From: a virus
Reading direction: 5' to 3' (one strand)
IMG/VR virus record: IMGVR_UViG_3300025913_000092
Span: 1 to 28,442 of that record
Length of the DNA: 28,442 nt
Part shown: piece after piece, positions 5,477 through 12,604 of the stretch
Layout: every line of letters begins with the position of its first letter
Position numbering within the stretch: the first letter of the stretch is position 1
Notes under the pieces: model-generated
What the model saw: the letters and a program-made list of their open reading frames with translations, nothing else
Databases searched by the model: none
Told to the model about the DNA's origin: nothing
Translations under genes and position numbers: made by a program

Positions 5477-5719
5477 ATGAACAACTACCGTGTCGAGTAC
5501 AGTCATAACCGGTCGGCTGCCGTGGGCCGGTCGGCTGCCGTGGGACGGGACGTCATCCACGTCAGCGCCACCACCCGCGAAGACGCCGTGTACGCCGCGT
5601 TCGACGCCGTCGCGGATCTGGGCCGCAAGGTCCACCACATCGGGGATGTCCTCATGCAGGATGGTGACCGTTGGGTCATGACCCACGACCACCGCGCGGT
5701 GTCTGCGATGGTGAAGTGA
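5477..5719 (+). CDS. Hypothetical protein with internal tandem duplication (80 aa)
   Basis: The ATG at 5477 has a strong AAGGAAAGG ribosome binding site. The 80-residue product starts with a likely beta-strand (NNYRVEYSHN), then contains a duplicated hexapeptide RSAAVG-RSAAVG coded by an exact 18-bp tandem repeat. It continues with VIHVSATTREDAVYAAFDAV and a His-rich C-terminal half ending VMTHDHRAVSAMVK. The pattern of a strand, then 'TTREDAVYAA' and a helix, is common in small phage proteins of unknown role with a ferredoxin-like fold; that fold is inference. It begins a run of small rightward genes with similar AGGGATC ribosome binding sites. Confidence 0.7.
   Translation: MNNYRVEYSHNRSAAVGRSAAVGRDVIHVSATTREDAVYAAFDAVADLGRKVHHIGDVLMQDGDRWVMTHDHRAVSAMVK
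5509..5544 (+). repeat. Exact 18-bp tandem duplication inside a gene
   Basis: The unit CCGGTCGGCTGCCGTGGG occurs twice back to back with no mismatch. It keeps the frame and adds six residues (RSAAVG). The perfect identity implies a recent slippage event or active length variation. Confidence 0.85.
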
Positions 5720-5725
5720 GGGATC

Positions 5726-5998
5726 ATGGACCAGAAGATCTGTAGTGCAGTCGAACAGCTCGGCTCCTACATAACCGGCGACCGGCTCTTGGTCACCGAC
5801 CACACCAGTGGAAGCCACGTCTACGAAATGACCGTCACCCGCCCCCTGCACCGTTGCGACGGAGCGTTCGGGTCGTACGAGTCCAGCCGGATATCGGCAC
5901 AGATCAGGATCGCTGGCTACGCCCGCGAGATCACCGCCGAGCAGATCGCCAGCGGACAGGTTGAGGTCAGCGTCTCAACCGGAGAGGACCAGCCGTGA
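5726..5998 (+). CDS. Hypothetical protein (90 aa)
   Basis: The ATG follows GAGGGATC. The sequence MDQKICSAVEQLGSYITGDR leads into alternating strands (LLVTDH, VYEMTVTRPL) and a later ARISAQIRIAG-like stretch before REITAEQIASGQ. It looks like a small soluble mixed alpha/beta protein with two cysteines. Its stop overlaps the GTG start of the next gene (GTGA), so translation is coupled. No family is recognised. The location in a block of small early genes is typical of phage host-takeover genes, but nothing shows that function directly. Confidence 0.65.
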   Translation: MDQKICSAVEQLGSYITGDRLLVTDHTSGSHVYEMTVTRPLHRCDGAFGSYESSRISAQIRIAGYAREITAEQIASGQVEVSVSTGEDQP

Positions 5999-6174
5999 GC
6001 TTCAACGCGGACGGCGTCTACGTCGGCCACACCCACGAAGACGACGAGTACACTAGCGACCACCACACCGAGCGGAGCGGCTGCGTCTACTGCGGCAGCC
6101 CCAATCACGACGACTGCGGGGGCGGCCCGTCCGTCTACCTCGTCGGCGGCTCGAACGAGTACGACGACGACTAA
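5995..6174 (+). CDS. Small acidic zinc-knuckle-like protein (59 aa)
   Basis: This gene starts at a GTG at 5995 that overlaps the preceding TGA and ends at a TAA, giving 59 residues. The first third is rich in His, Asp and Glu (HTHEDDEYTSDHHTE). It is followed by CVYCGSPNHDDC, a C-x2-C-x4-H-x2-C arrangement close to a zinc knuckle, and the protein ends in an acidic NEYDDD. Metal binding is likely from the motif. The function is unknown, and nucleic acid or protein binding would both fit. The next gene begins 10 bases later. Confidence 0.65.
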   Translation: MSFNADGVYVGHTHEDDEYTSDHHTERSGCVYCGSPNHDDCGGGPSVYLVGGSNEYDDD

Positions 6175-6183
6175 GAAGGGATC

Positions 6184-6642
6184 ATGAAAGACAACAAGAC
6201 CATAGCCATCCTCGGCACTCTCGGGGCCGTCGTCTTTGCGACTGGCTTCGCCGCCCTCGTCGCCGAGCTGCCCAGCCACCACCACGCCGCGCCTACCACC
6301 GTAACGGCTTCTGAATCGGCCGCACAGACAGCCTCCCGGGTCGAGACCCAGATCTCGGCACACCTGCCCGGGGGTACCTGGTCGGAGCGCGGAGCGGACG
6401 TTACAGGGGCGTACGCGGTCGAGTCCTACCTCAACGCCGACAGCGTCCCCCCGGTCGTTGTCTCCCAGTACCGAGACCCGGCAGTCGCCGAGCAGGCAGT
6501 CACCTACTACCAGAGCCTCGGCGAGTACAGCCCGGTGGTCGCAGACGGGTCGATCGTTATACTCGTCTCGAACACCGCCACCCCGGCGGAGGCCGCAGCC
6601 GTTCAGGCCGTGCTTCCCGCCGGAGCAGCACAGAACCACTAA
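6184..6642 (+). CDS. Membrane-anchored hypothetical protein (152 aa)
   Basis: The ATG follows GAAGGGATC. After a short basic start (MKDNK), residues 6-28 form one transmembrane helix (TIAILGTLGAVVFATGFAAL). A Pro/Ala/Ser/Thr linker with a His triplet comes next, and then an extracellular-facing domain containing an amphipathic helix (AAQTASRVETQIS), a strand-rich part (PPVVVSQYRD) and a C-terminal SIVILVSNTATPAEAAAVQ. The segment could be an uncleaved signal anchor or a signal peptide; there is no lipobox cysteine. A surface-exposed phage protein made early could alter the host envelope or exclude other phages, but this is inference. Confidence 0.65.
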   Translation: MKDNKTIAILGTLGAVVFATGFAALVAELPSHHHAAPTTVTASESAAQTASRVETQISAHLPGGTWSERGADVTGAYAVESYLNADSVPPVVVSQYRDPAVAEQAVTYYQSLGEYSPVVADGSIVILVSNTATPAEAAAVQAVLPAGAAQNH

Positions 6643-6662
6643 GCAGAAAGGGATCAACCACC

Positions 6663-7682
6663 ATGGCTCACAACATCGACACCAGCACCGGATCCGCCGC
6701 CTTCTACATGCACAAGAAGAACCCCGACGACGCGCCGTGGCACATGCTCGGCCAGTGGCAGGGCGAAGCCGCCACCGCCGACGAGGCTCTCCGCCTGGCC
6801 CATCTGGACTGGGGCGTCAAGCTCACCCCGGTTCTGGCCAACGTCGAGGAACTGATGACCATCGAAGTTCCCGGCAAGTTCGTCACCTACCGTGACGACA
6901 CCTGCGAGCCGCTCGGCGTCGTCGGGAAGCAGTACCTCCCGACTCAGAATCTCGACGCGTTCGAGTGGGTGTCGGAGATCTCCGGGGAAGCCACCTTCGA
7001 AACCGCCGGGGCACTCGACGGCGGACGGCGGGTGTTCGTCTCGGCGAACCTGAACCGGGAAATCCTGATCGACCCGAACGGCGCCGCCGACAAGTCCGAT
7101 CTGTACCTGGTGTTCTACACCGCGCACGACGGAACCATGGAGAACGTCGGATTCATCACCTCGGTCCGGCCGGTCTGCCACAACACCGTCAGCTACGGCC
7201 TGAAGAACGCCGAGCACAAGATCAGCCGGAAGCACACCCGCAACGGCATGCGGAACATGGCCAGCGACGCCCGGGGCATCCTCGGGATCGTGGACACCTA
7301 CGCCGAGGCCTACCAACGCGAAGCGGAAGACCTGTTCCACCAGCACGCCCGCGTGGACCAGTTCTTCAAGGTCGCCAACCGGGTGCTCGGCCTGACCGCC
7401 ACCATCGGTTCGGGCAAGACCCGGCAGGACAAGGTCCGGGACACCCTGGAAACCATCTGGGACGGCGAGACCTTGGACGGGATCCGCAACACCGCGTGGG
7501 GCGTCGAGCAGGCCCTCACCGAGTATGTCGATTGGTGGGCGCCGATCAACGGCTCCAAGGGCCTGTCCGACGCCGCCGTGAAGGTCATGCGCGCCGAGCG
7601 CGCCATGGTCGGCGGGACCTCGGGCACCTCCGAGAAGAAGTCTGAGATCCACCGGGCCGTGCGTCAGCTGTTCCTGGTCTGA
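6663..7682 (+). CDS. DUF932 (phage/plasmid-like) protein
   Basis: A 339-residue protein of the DUF932 family, also known as the phage/plasmid-like TIGR03299 family. Recognisable features are the N-terminal PWHMLGQ, the central EPLGVVGKQYLPTQNLDAF, a GALDGGRRVFVSANL strand pair, and SVRPVCHNTVSYGL followed by ISRKHTRN. The C-terminal third is helical and includes the WWAPINGSKG stretch. Members are widespread on phages and plasmids and lack an agreed biochemical role; links to DNA repair or replication have been suggested from context. The ribosome binding site is AAAGGGATC. It is the last gene of the rightward block and is followed directly by a strong terminator. Confidence 0.8.
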   Translation: MAHNIDTSTGSAAFYMHKKNPDDAPWHMLGQWQGEAATADEALRLAHLDWGVKLTPVLANVEELMTIEVPGKFVTYRDDTCEPLGVVGKQYLPTQNLDAFEWVSEISGEATFETAGALDGGRRVFVSANLNREILIDPNGAADKSDLYLVFYTAHDGTMENVGFITSVRPVCHNTVSYGLKNAEHKISRKHTRNGMRNMASDARGILGIVDTYAEAYQREAEDLFHQHARVDQFFKVANRVLGLTATIGSGKTRQDKVRDTLETIWDGETLDGIRNTAWGVEQALTEYVDWWAPINGSKGLSDAAVKVMRAERAMVGGTSGTSEKKSEIHRAVRQLFLV

Positions 7683-7686
7683 GCAG

Positions 7687-7720
7687 AACCCCCCATCCCT
7701 TCGCGGGGTGGGGGGTTTTT
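7687..7720 (+). terminator. Strong intrinsic terminator between convergent operons
   Basis: AACCCCCCATCCC and GGGGTGGGGGGTT pair as a 13-bp stem with one G-T wobble around a short TTCGC-type loop, and the stem runs into TTTTTT. It begins 5 bases after the DUF932 stop and lies before the end of the leftward exonuclease gene. It is clearly oriented for rightward transcripts; the opposite orientation has only a weak T-run. Confidence 0.85.
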
Positions 7721-7725
7721 GCGTT

Positions 7726-8448
7726 CTAGGCCAGGGCCCGCGCCGAGGTGGTATCCAGCCTCGTGGCGCCCCGGTACCACTTGCCGCAGTTGAGGCACTG
7801 GAACCGCTGGAACTTAGACGAGGCGGTATAGGTGAAGCCGCGCCGCTCCGCCTTCATGCTGCCGCAGTTCGGGCAACCCTCGCGGAACCCGTCGAGCATG
7901 GGGACGCTCGGGTGCGGTTGGATCCACGGGAGCGCCTTGCGGTAGCACTTCTTCATGATCACCACGTCGTTGCGGTTGTACCGCTCCATGGTCTTCCAGG
8001 CCTTCGGATCATCATCCATGCAGTCGAGCCACAGCTGGAACCCGGGGTGTTTCGTCTTGCCGCCCACGCCGAGCTGCTGGGAAATCCAGTCCAGCTTGTT
8101 CGAAGCGTGCTTGAACCGCTTCCGCATCGTCTTCAGGAGATCGATCGAGGCATACGGCGCCGGTGGCTTGAGTCCCGCGTGAAGGAACTCGCGGTTCAGG
8201 TGGGGGATGTCGAACCGGTCACCGTTGTACGTACACAGCGCGTCGGCCTCTGATAGGAGATCGTGGGCGGCCTGCACCATGCCGTCGCCTCGGAAGAACA
8301 TCGTCTCCCGCGAGCCCTCCCAGGAAGCGGCGAAGCAGAGCAGGCCGCCGGGTTTTTCTATCTGCGTGATCCCGATGTTCTGGTCGAACAGCCCCCACGT
8401 GTAGGTGAGGTGGGGGGTGGTTTCGATATCCAGGTGCAAAAGCTTCAT
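7726..8448 (-). CDS. DEDD-type 3'-5' exonuclease with C-terminal zinc ribbon
   Basis: The ATG at 8448 with GGAAGGG upstream is chosen over an open frame that extends back into the holin gene. The 240-residue protein has the three exonuclease motifs of the RNase H-like DEDD group: LHLDIETTP (Asp7, Glu9), YNGDRFDIPHL (Asp80), and YNRNDVV (Tyr157, Asp161, so DEDDy). This is closest to the PolB-type proofreading domain or the YprB-like RNase H group. Residues 192-221 form a zinc ribbon with two C-x2-C pairs (CPNC and CLNC). There is no polymerase domain, so it is a stand-alone nuclease. It lies beyond the lysis genes after a hairpin, and no own promoter is visible. A role in replication fidelity or degradation of host nucleic acid is possible. 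Confidence 0.8.
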   Translation of the reverse strand: MKLLHLDIETTPHLTYTWGLFDQNIGITQIEKPGGLLCFAASWEGSRETMFFRGDGMVQAAHDLLSEADALCTYNGDRFDIPHLNREFLHAGLKPPAPYASIDLLKTMRKRFKHASNKLDWISQQLGVGGKTKHPGFQLWLDCMDDDPKAWKTMERYNRNDVVIMKKCYRKALPWIQPHPSVPMLDGFREGCPNCGSMKAERRGFTYTASSKFQRFQCLNCGKWYRGATRLDTTSARALA

Positions 8449-8471
8449 AGCCCGTGCCCTTCCTGCAAGGA

Positions 8472-8495
8472 AGCCCCCGACCGTGGCCGGGGGCT
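8472..8495 (-). terminator. Terminator hairpin after the lysis genes
   Basis: AGCCCCCG (8472-8479) and CGGGGGCT (8488-8495) pair perfectly around an 8-base loop. Read leftward the stem is followed by TTCCTT. It separates the holin candidate from the exonuclease gene and may end most late transcripts. It shares the 12-base stretch GAAGCCCCCGAC with the hairpin at 4611. Confidence 0.6.
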
Positions 8496-8501
8496 GCGCT
8501 C

Positions 8502-8723
8502 TTACTTTCCGGGCGGGTTGCTGGTGTAGGTCGTTTGAACCGCCTTCACCACGGCCAGAAGGCCAGTGACCAGGGCTGCGAGGATCGAGCCGTTCGCCGC
8601 GTTCGACGTGTGCGAAAGGACCAGCGTAAGCTCGGCCCCAACGAACGTCAGGATCAGGTCCACGGAGTGGGCGGACAGGAACCGCGCCCGCAGCGCGGAC
8701 CACAGCTTACCGAGCGTAGACAT
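8502..8723 (-). CDS. Holin candidate, small membrane protein (73 aa)
   Basis: A 73-residue protein with two predicted membrane helices: VDLILTFVGAELTLVLSH (about 21-38) and SILAALVTGLLAVVKAV (about 46-62). They are separated by a short polar turn, with a basic N-terminus (KLWSALRARFL). Size, topology and position right after two lysin genes are those of a holin, which forms holes in the cytoplasmic membrane at a set time to release lysins. The ATG directly abuts the TAG of the peptidase lysin. An antiholin or membrane scaffold is a less likely alternative. Confidence 0.75.
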   Translation of the reverse strand: MSTLGKLWSALRARFLSAHSVDLILTFVGAELTLVLSHTSNAANGSILAALVTGLLAVVKAVQTTYTSNPPGK

Positions 8724-9329
8724 CTACGCACCCACCTTCAGTTTGATCGCGTCCAGCTCCAGCTTGAGAGCTGCGATCTGAGACGTGAGGGTCTTCACGG
8801 CCGCCAACAGGGTGGCCGAGTTGTCGCGCGTCGTGAGCAGCGACTGGTGAACGTCCGGGGTGTCGGCGGGGCCGGTAGCGTCGCCGCCGTGGTAGGCCCA
8901 GATTGACATGACGTCAGCTGAAGACAGGGACACGGTTCCTCCTGGGGGTTGCGTGAGAACGGCGAACTGGTTTTGAAACTGCGGGACAGTCCATCCGAGA
9001 TAGGGTTTCCCCCACTTGGTGGCGATCTGGGTAGCCGCGACCAGAGACACGGTTCCGTTGCCGGAGATATCCGTACTCCAGATCAGGCCGCCGCCAGCGC
9101 TCAGCGCCACGTGACCCTGGCCGCCGCCCCAGAACTGAAGGGCTCCCGCCGGGGCGTTCGTGTCCCCGGGATGCCTCTGCGTCGAGGCGTTCCAGTGGTC
9201 GAGCGCCGTGTTGTAGCCGGAAGCCGTGAGCCCGTAGCATGCGGCAACGAAGTAGTCGCACATGTCCATGGGCCACGTCTTGTGAGACTGCGCAAACGCC
9301 AGGGCCTGCGCGGGTGTGTTCAGGGCCAT
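8724..9329 (-). CDS. Cysteine-peptidase endolysin (NlpC/P60 or CHAP-like)
   Basis: A 201-residue protein starting at the ATG at 9329, which shares one base with the upstream TAA (TAATG). The N-terminal 130 residues look like an NlpC/P60 or CHAP-like cysteine peptidase: Cys24 in MDMCDYFVAAC, the LDHWNAS and HPGDTNAPAGALQFW blocks, and His73 in GQGHVALSAGG, followed by IWSTDI and KPYLGWT. This layout is typical of actinophage lysins that cut peptidoglycan peptides. Residues 134-201 are a separate module (SLSSADVMSIWAYHGG, then HQSLLTTRDN) ending in a helical coiled-coil. A diverged version of the module ends the neighbouring DUF1906 lysin. There is no signal peptide, so export would rely on the holin. 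Confidence 0.8.
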   Translation of the reverse strand: MALNTPAQALAFAQSHKTWPMDMCDYFVAACYGLTASGYNTALDHWNASTQRHPGDTNAPAGALQFWGGGQGHVALSAGGGLIWSTDISGNGTVSLVAATQIATKWGKPYLGWTVPQFQNQFAVLTQPPGGTVSLSSADVMSIWAYHGGDATGPADTPDVHQSLLTTRDNSATLLAAVKTLTSQIAALKLELDAIKLKVGA

Positions 9330-10117
9330 TAAGCCCCCAACTTGTTTTTGATCTTGCCCGCTTCGGTCTGCATGAGAGACACCAGGCCCGCAGCCTTCGC
9401 TACCGCAGCGATGAGCGCCGTGGTGTTGTCCCTCGTAGTCAGCAGGGACTGATGCGCGTCCGGCGAATCGCCGGGGCCCTTGTAGGCCCACACGGCCTGC
9501 ACGTCCGCCGCCGACAGCGAACCACCGCCGGAGGGCGGAGGGATCGGCGGCCCGCCGACGAACCACTGGCCGAAGTCGGCCGTGACCGACTCGTTGTGGT
9601 CATAGGTGTTGTTGAACGGAGGGTAGATCTGCATGACGTTGAAGTCGCTCGGGACACCGGCGCCGCCGTTCCAGCCGGTTGACATGGTCCGCCACGTCCA
9701 CTGAACCAGCCCGGCCGCCTTCAGCGCCTTGCACACTCCAGTGGAAGCGTAGACGCCGGTCCGTCCCGCGCCGAGCACGGAGTTGATGCCCTGGAAGTAT
9801 CCAGAGTTCACTACGGCCGTAGGGTCAGCGTCCATGTCAACTGAGAAGTAGATCGGACGCCCGGCGGGCATGCCGCAAGCGGTAGCCACGCGAAGGCCCG
9901 TATTGGCGTTCGTAACGCCCTGAGCGTGTCCGCCCTGCCAGTCCGTAGTGTAGTGCTCATAGTTCGAGACGATGGCGATACCGGCAGCGGTGAGCGCCTG
10001 CGCTTCGGACGGAGTCAGAGCCCACGACTGTTCGGACGTGTACCGGCTGATGAACGTACAGCCGAGAGCCTTAAGCGCCGAAACGCTCGAAGTTGTAGAG
10101 TCGGCTCCAGTAGCCAT
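9329..10117 (-). CDS. DUF1906 (Rv2525c-like) glycoside-hydrolase-like lysin
   Basis: A 262-residue protein. Residues 1-190 match the DUF1906 domain: an N-terminal Asp in GADSTT, FISRYTS, a central AIVSNYEHY, RPIYFSVDMDADP, TGVYAS, and a final YDHNESVTADFGQW. This is a TIM-barrel-like fold related to Mycobacterium tuberculosis Rv2525c and to GH25 lysozymes, and it occurs in many Streptomyces phage lysins. A PPIPPPSGGG linker leads to residues 200-262, which repeat the C-terminal module of the next gene. The ATG is preceded by GGAGGTTA, a strong ribosome binding site. It is the first gene of the lysis cassette (DUF1906 lysin, peptidase, holin). Muramidase activity is probable from the family but not shown. 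Confidence 0.8.
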   Translation of the reverse strand: MATGADSTTSSVSALKALGCTFISRYTSEQSWALTPSEAQALTAAGIAIVSNYEHYTTDWQGGHAQGVTNANTGLRVATACGMPAGRPIYFSVDMDADPTAVVNSGYFQGINSVLGAGRTGVYASTGVCKALKAAGLVQWTWRTMSTGWNGGAGVPSDFNVMQIYPPFNNTYDHNESVTADFGQWFVGGPPIPPPSGGGSLSAADVQAVWAYKGPGDSPDAHQSLLTTRDNTTALIAAVAKAAGLVSLMQTEAGKIKNKLGA

Positions 10118-10143
10118 TAACCTCCAAAGGTCCGTCTTTCAGT

Positions 10144-11544
10144 TTACGCGTCGGCGAGTGCCACGACTAGGTAGTTCGCCGCCGAGGTCCCCACCGTGGT
10201 TCCGGAGGCCGTAGACATGATCCCGGCCTTGACGATGTCACCGCTGTTGAACGCCTGAACATCCGACACCACGCCGCCGCCGTTGCCGGAGACCGTGGGG
10301 CCGTCGTAGCCCCTGGATATCTCCGTGGTGACACCCGCGCGCGTACGAGTGATAGCCGTGTAGATACGGCCGTTGCTCGCCCCGAGCGATATGTGCTGTC
10401 CAGCGATCACGCGCCACCGCGCCCCAGAGAACGGGATCGTGAAGCCGTTAGACGCTCCGGTCCACATGCTCTTGGGGTCGAAGTCCGCCGTATTCGTAGT
10501 CACGAGCTGGAGAGACGACGAGCCCGTGATCGACTGCGGCGCGTTCTGGTAGGCCCGGCCGAGGTAGCCGTTGATCCCGACCCGCTGCCAGGTTCCCGGC
10601 GAACCGGCGGCAGTGCAGATGAACAAACAACCCGACTGATCCACCGACCAGTCCCCCACGAAGTGACTCCCGGACGTCGGGGAACCGGACACCGTTCCGC
10701 CGACGTAGCCGGACAGCGCAGCCGAGCCGGTGAGCGCCGCCTGAATCCGGTTGGACACCAGAACCGGCACGCCGGTCGTAGAACCGTTGAGTAGATTGAT
10801 GACCTGGTTCACGTCCGCCGATGCCGCCGCGTTGCCGGGGAACACCTGAGTCAAACCACCCACCCCGGGCGTCGAAGCCTTCAGGGAAATGCTGGACCAG
10901 GCGAAGTTGGTGGAGCTTACAGAAGACCATGTCGTCAAGACAGTAGCGACAGGCGAGCCTATAAAGGTCGCCACGCTGGCCATAACGCCCGCTCCCGCCG
11001 TGCCAGCCGAGTATGGGGCACCTACCATCTCCAGACTTCCCGTGCCGTCAGCGGGGTGCGTGAGGCTCTGCCCGCCGGTCGCCCCGAACAGGAAGACCGC
11101 ATCCCCGTTCGTGGTGGTGGCGTTCGTAGCCGTGGCTAGAACCGCCGAGGTTGCCGTGCCGCCGTTGTTTACGTCGATCGGCGAGGCCGTGCACCCGGCA
11201 ATCTCGACGAACGACACCGTCACCTGTTTCAGGTTCGCGTTCGGCGTGACCTTGAACCACGTAGCCGACGAGGTAGACCCCACGGCCGCGAAGATCTGAG
11301 TGGCGATGTGCCCGGAGCCGGATCCTGAACTCTGCGTCGAACCGGCCTGAGCCCACGTATTCGATGCCGAATCCACTACGCCGGTGACGTGGTTCGCCCC
11401 AGATGTCTGATTGCTGGCGATGAAAGCGAGCAGCGTGCTGCCAGCCGTGGTCGCGGGCACCGGGATCTGCTGGCTCTGCGCCGCAAGGTCGCTGATAGTC
11501 CAGCTCACCGGGGCGCCGATGATCCGCAGACTTGAGCTTGTCAC
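10144..11544 (-). CDS. Tail-tip/fibre protein with two halves
   Basis: A 466-residue protein starting at GTG with an AAAGGAG ribosome binding site. Residues 1-228 form a Ser/Thr/Ala/Gly-rich beta domain (SWTISDLAAQSQQIPVPA, then VTVSFVEIAGC) that resembles immunoglobulin- or jelly-roll-like adhesion domains of phage tails. Residues 231-466 start with the recurring module QVFPGNAAASADVNQVINLL and PVLVSNRIQAALTGSAAL. They continue with a W-x2-D-x-S-G-C-L-F type strand block ending GTWQRVG, then another beta-rich part. Because the module that opens the neighbouring tail genes appears in the middle here, this looks like a fusion of two tail genes. The likely role is a minor tail or receptor-binding protein; no enzymatic motif is visible. 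Confidence 0.65.
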   Translation of the reverse strand: MTSSSLRIIGAPVSWTISDLAAQSQQIPVPATTAGSTLLAFIASNQTSGANHVTGVVDSASNTWAQAGSTQSSGSGSGHIATQIFAAVGSTSSATWFKVTPNANLKQVTVSFVEIAGCTASPIDVNNGGTATSAVLATATNATTTNGDAVFLFGATGGQSLTHPADGTGSLEMVGAPYSAGTAGAGVMASVATFIGSPVATVLTTWSSVSSTNFAWSSISLKASTPGVGGLTQVFPGNAAASADVNQVINLLNGSTTGVPVLVSNRIQAALTGSAALSGYVGGTVSGSPTSGSHFVGDWSVDQSGCLFICTAAGSPGTWQRVGINGYLGRAYQNAPQSITGSSSLQLVTTNTADFDPKSMWTGASNGFTIPFSGARWRVIAGQHISLGASNGRIYTAITRTRAGVTTEISRGYDGPTVSGNGGGVVSDVQAFNSGDIVKAGIMSTASGTTVGTSAANYLVVALADA

Positions 11545-11554
11545 TTTTGCTCCT

Positions 11555-12391
11555 TTAGATCGACAGGCTGGAGTACAGCATTTCGATCACCACATAGACC
11601 GTGAAGTCGTCCGGAAGCGGATCGTTCGCCGCCGTGCCGAGGATGGCCGTTCCAGTCAGCTGCACATAGGGCTGGATGAAATCGCCCTTACTGAGCTGGA
11701 GAACGTCTTCGCTGACCGATCCGCCGTCGCTCGGCGTGTAGTACGGATCATGCTGCGATATGTCTCCCGTGCTGACGATCGAGCCGTTCTTTATCCAGTT
11801 CAGCCTATACCAGGAACTAACCAGAGTGGCCTTCATCGAGCAGGTCACCGAGTAGTAGCCGGTCGTCGGAACCAGGAAGCCGTTACTCGGTGCCGTCCCC
11901 ACATAGTTGTACTGGATACCGCCGTAGTCCCATCCGGCGAAGTTCTGCGCAGGTCCAAGCGGAGCGCCCCCAACCGCGCCCCTGACGCCCGTCAGCAGGG
12001 TGGCGCGGGTCCGCTGCGCGTCGCCGCCCTTGCCCACGCTCGCCCACGGCGTTGTTCCGGACGTGTTTGCCGTAGCAATCCAGAACAGGCCCGCAGCGTC
12101 CGTGGCCAGGTCCCCAGCGGTCCACGTCGTACCCGCAGCGGGAGGCGCGGCCTTGACCGCCGAATCTTGCTGGCCGGAGTGGATGCGAGGCAGGCCGTTC
12201 TGTGCCTTATCGCCCGTCGTCTTCACGCCGCCGACGAGGGCACTCGATGCAGTAGAGCCGGGCATGGCGGCCTGGATCCGATTCGACACCAGAACCGGCG
12301 TATCGGTCGTTGTACCATTCAGCAGCAGCGGGAGTTGATCGACGTCCCCGCTGCTGCTTTTGTTGCCGGGTGCGATCTGCTGAAGCGTCAT
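11555..12391 (-). CDS. Tail fibre-like protein (278 aa)
   Basis: The ATG at 12391 overlaps the previous TGA (ATGA). The N-terminus carries the shared module (IAPGNKSSSGDVDQL, LLLNGTTT, then PVLVSNRIQAAMPGS). It is followed by a Gly/Ala-rich stretch with a strand block typical of phage fibres (TWTAGDLATDAAGLFWIATA) and a C-terminal beta-rich domain from about residue 150 (FAGWDYGGIQYNY, TGYYSVTCSM, WYRLNWIKNGS). That C-terminal pattern is like C1q/TNF-type trimeric beta domains found at fibre tips, an inference from strand spacing. The protein probably takes part in host recognition at the tail tip. Confidence 0.65.
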   Translation of the reverse strand: MTLQQIAPGNKSSSGDVDQLPLLLNGTTTDTPVLVSNRIQAAMPGSTASSALVGGVKTTGDKAQNGLPRIHSGQQDSAVKAAPPAAGTTWTAGDLATDAAGLFWIATANTSGTTPWASVGKGGDAQRTRATLLTGVRGAVGGAPLGPAQNFAGWDYGGIQYNYVGTAPSNGFLVPTTGYYSVTCSMKATLVSSWYRLNWIKNGSIVSTGDISQHDPYYTPSDGGSVSEDVLQLSKGDFIQPYVQLTGTAILGTAANDPLPDDFTVYVVIEMLYSSLSI

Positions 12392-12603
12392 CGGTCCAGC
12401 AGGCGAGCGAGCGCCTGGATGGCTGGGTCGTCGGAGGCTTTCAGCAGCGCCAGGTCAGCCTCGCGCTTGACCCTTCTCTCCGTCTCCTTCGCCTTCGCGG
12501 CGGCGTGCGAATCGGAAGACACGCCCTTCTGGCGCAGCTCCTCCTCAGTCATCGGGCGGACGGTCTGTTCACCCGTCATGCAGTCGATGATCAGATGGTC
12601 CAT
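12388..12603 (-). CDS. Small acidic helical protein (71 aa), tail chaperone-like
   Basis: The start is taken as the ATG at 12603, one base after the TGA of the preceding fibre gene; upstream in-frame ATGs would overlap that gene. The product starts MDHLIIDCMTGEQTVRPMTE and continues as a charged helix (AAKAKETERRVKREADLALL) ending QALARLLDR. Short proteins with a strand, then a P-[LM]-T-x-E-E segment and a helix, commonly accompany tail fibre genes and are thought to be structural caps or assembly helpers. That role is inferred from pattern and position. Confidence 0.6.
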   Translation of the reverse strand: MDHLIIDCMTGEQTVRPMTEEELRQKGVSSDSHAAAKAKETERRVKREADLALLKASDDPAIQALARLLDR

Positions 12604-12604
12604 G

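Noticed and set aside
7726-8703. Extended N-terminus of the exonuclease from a start at 8703
   Set aside because: It would overlap nearly all of the holin gene and has a low-complexity Arg/Gly/Pro product, whereas the ATG at 8448 has a ribosome binding site and starts right at the nuclease domain.
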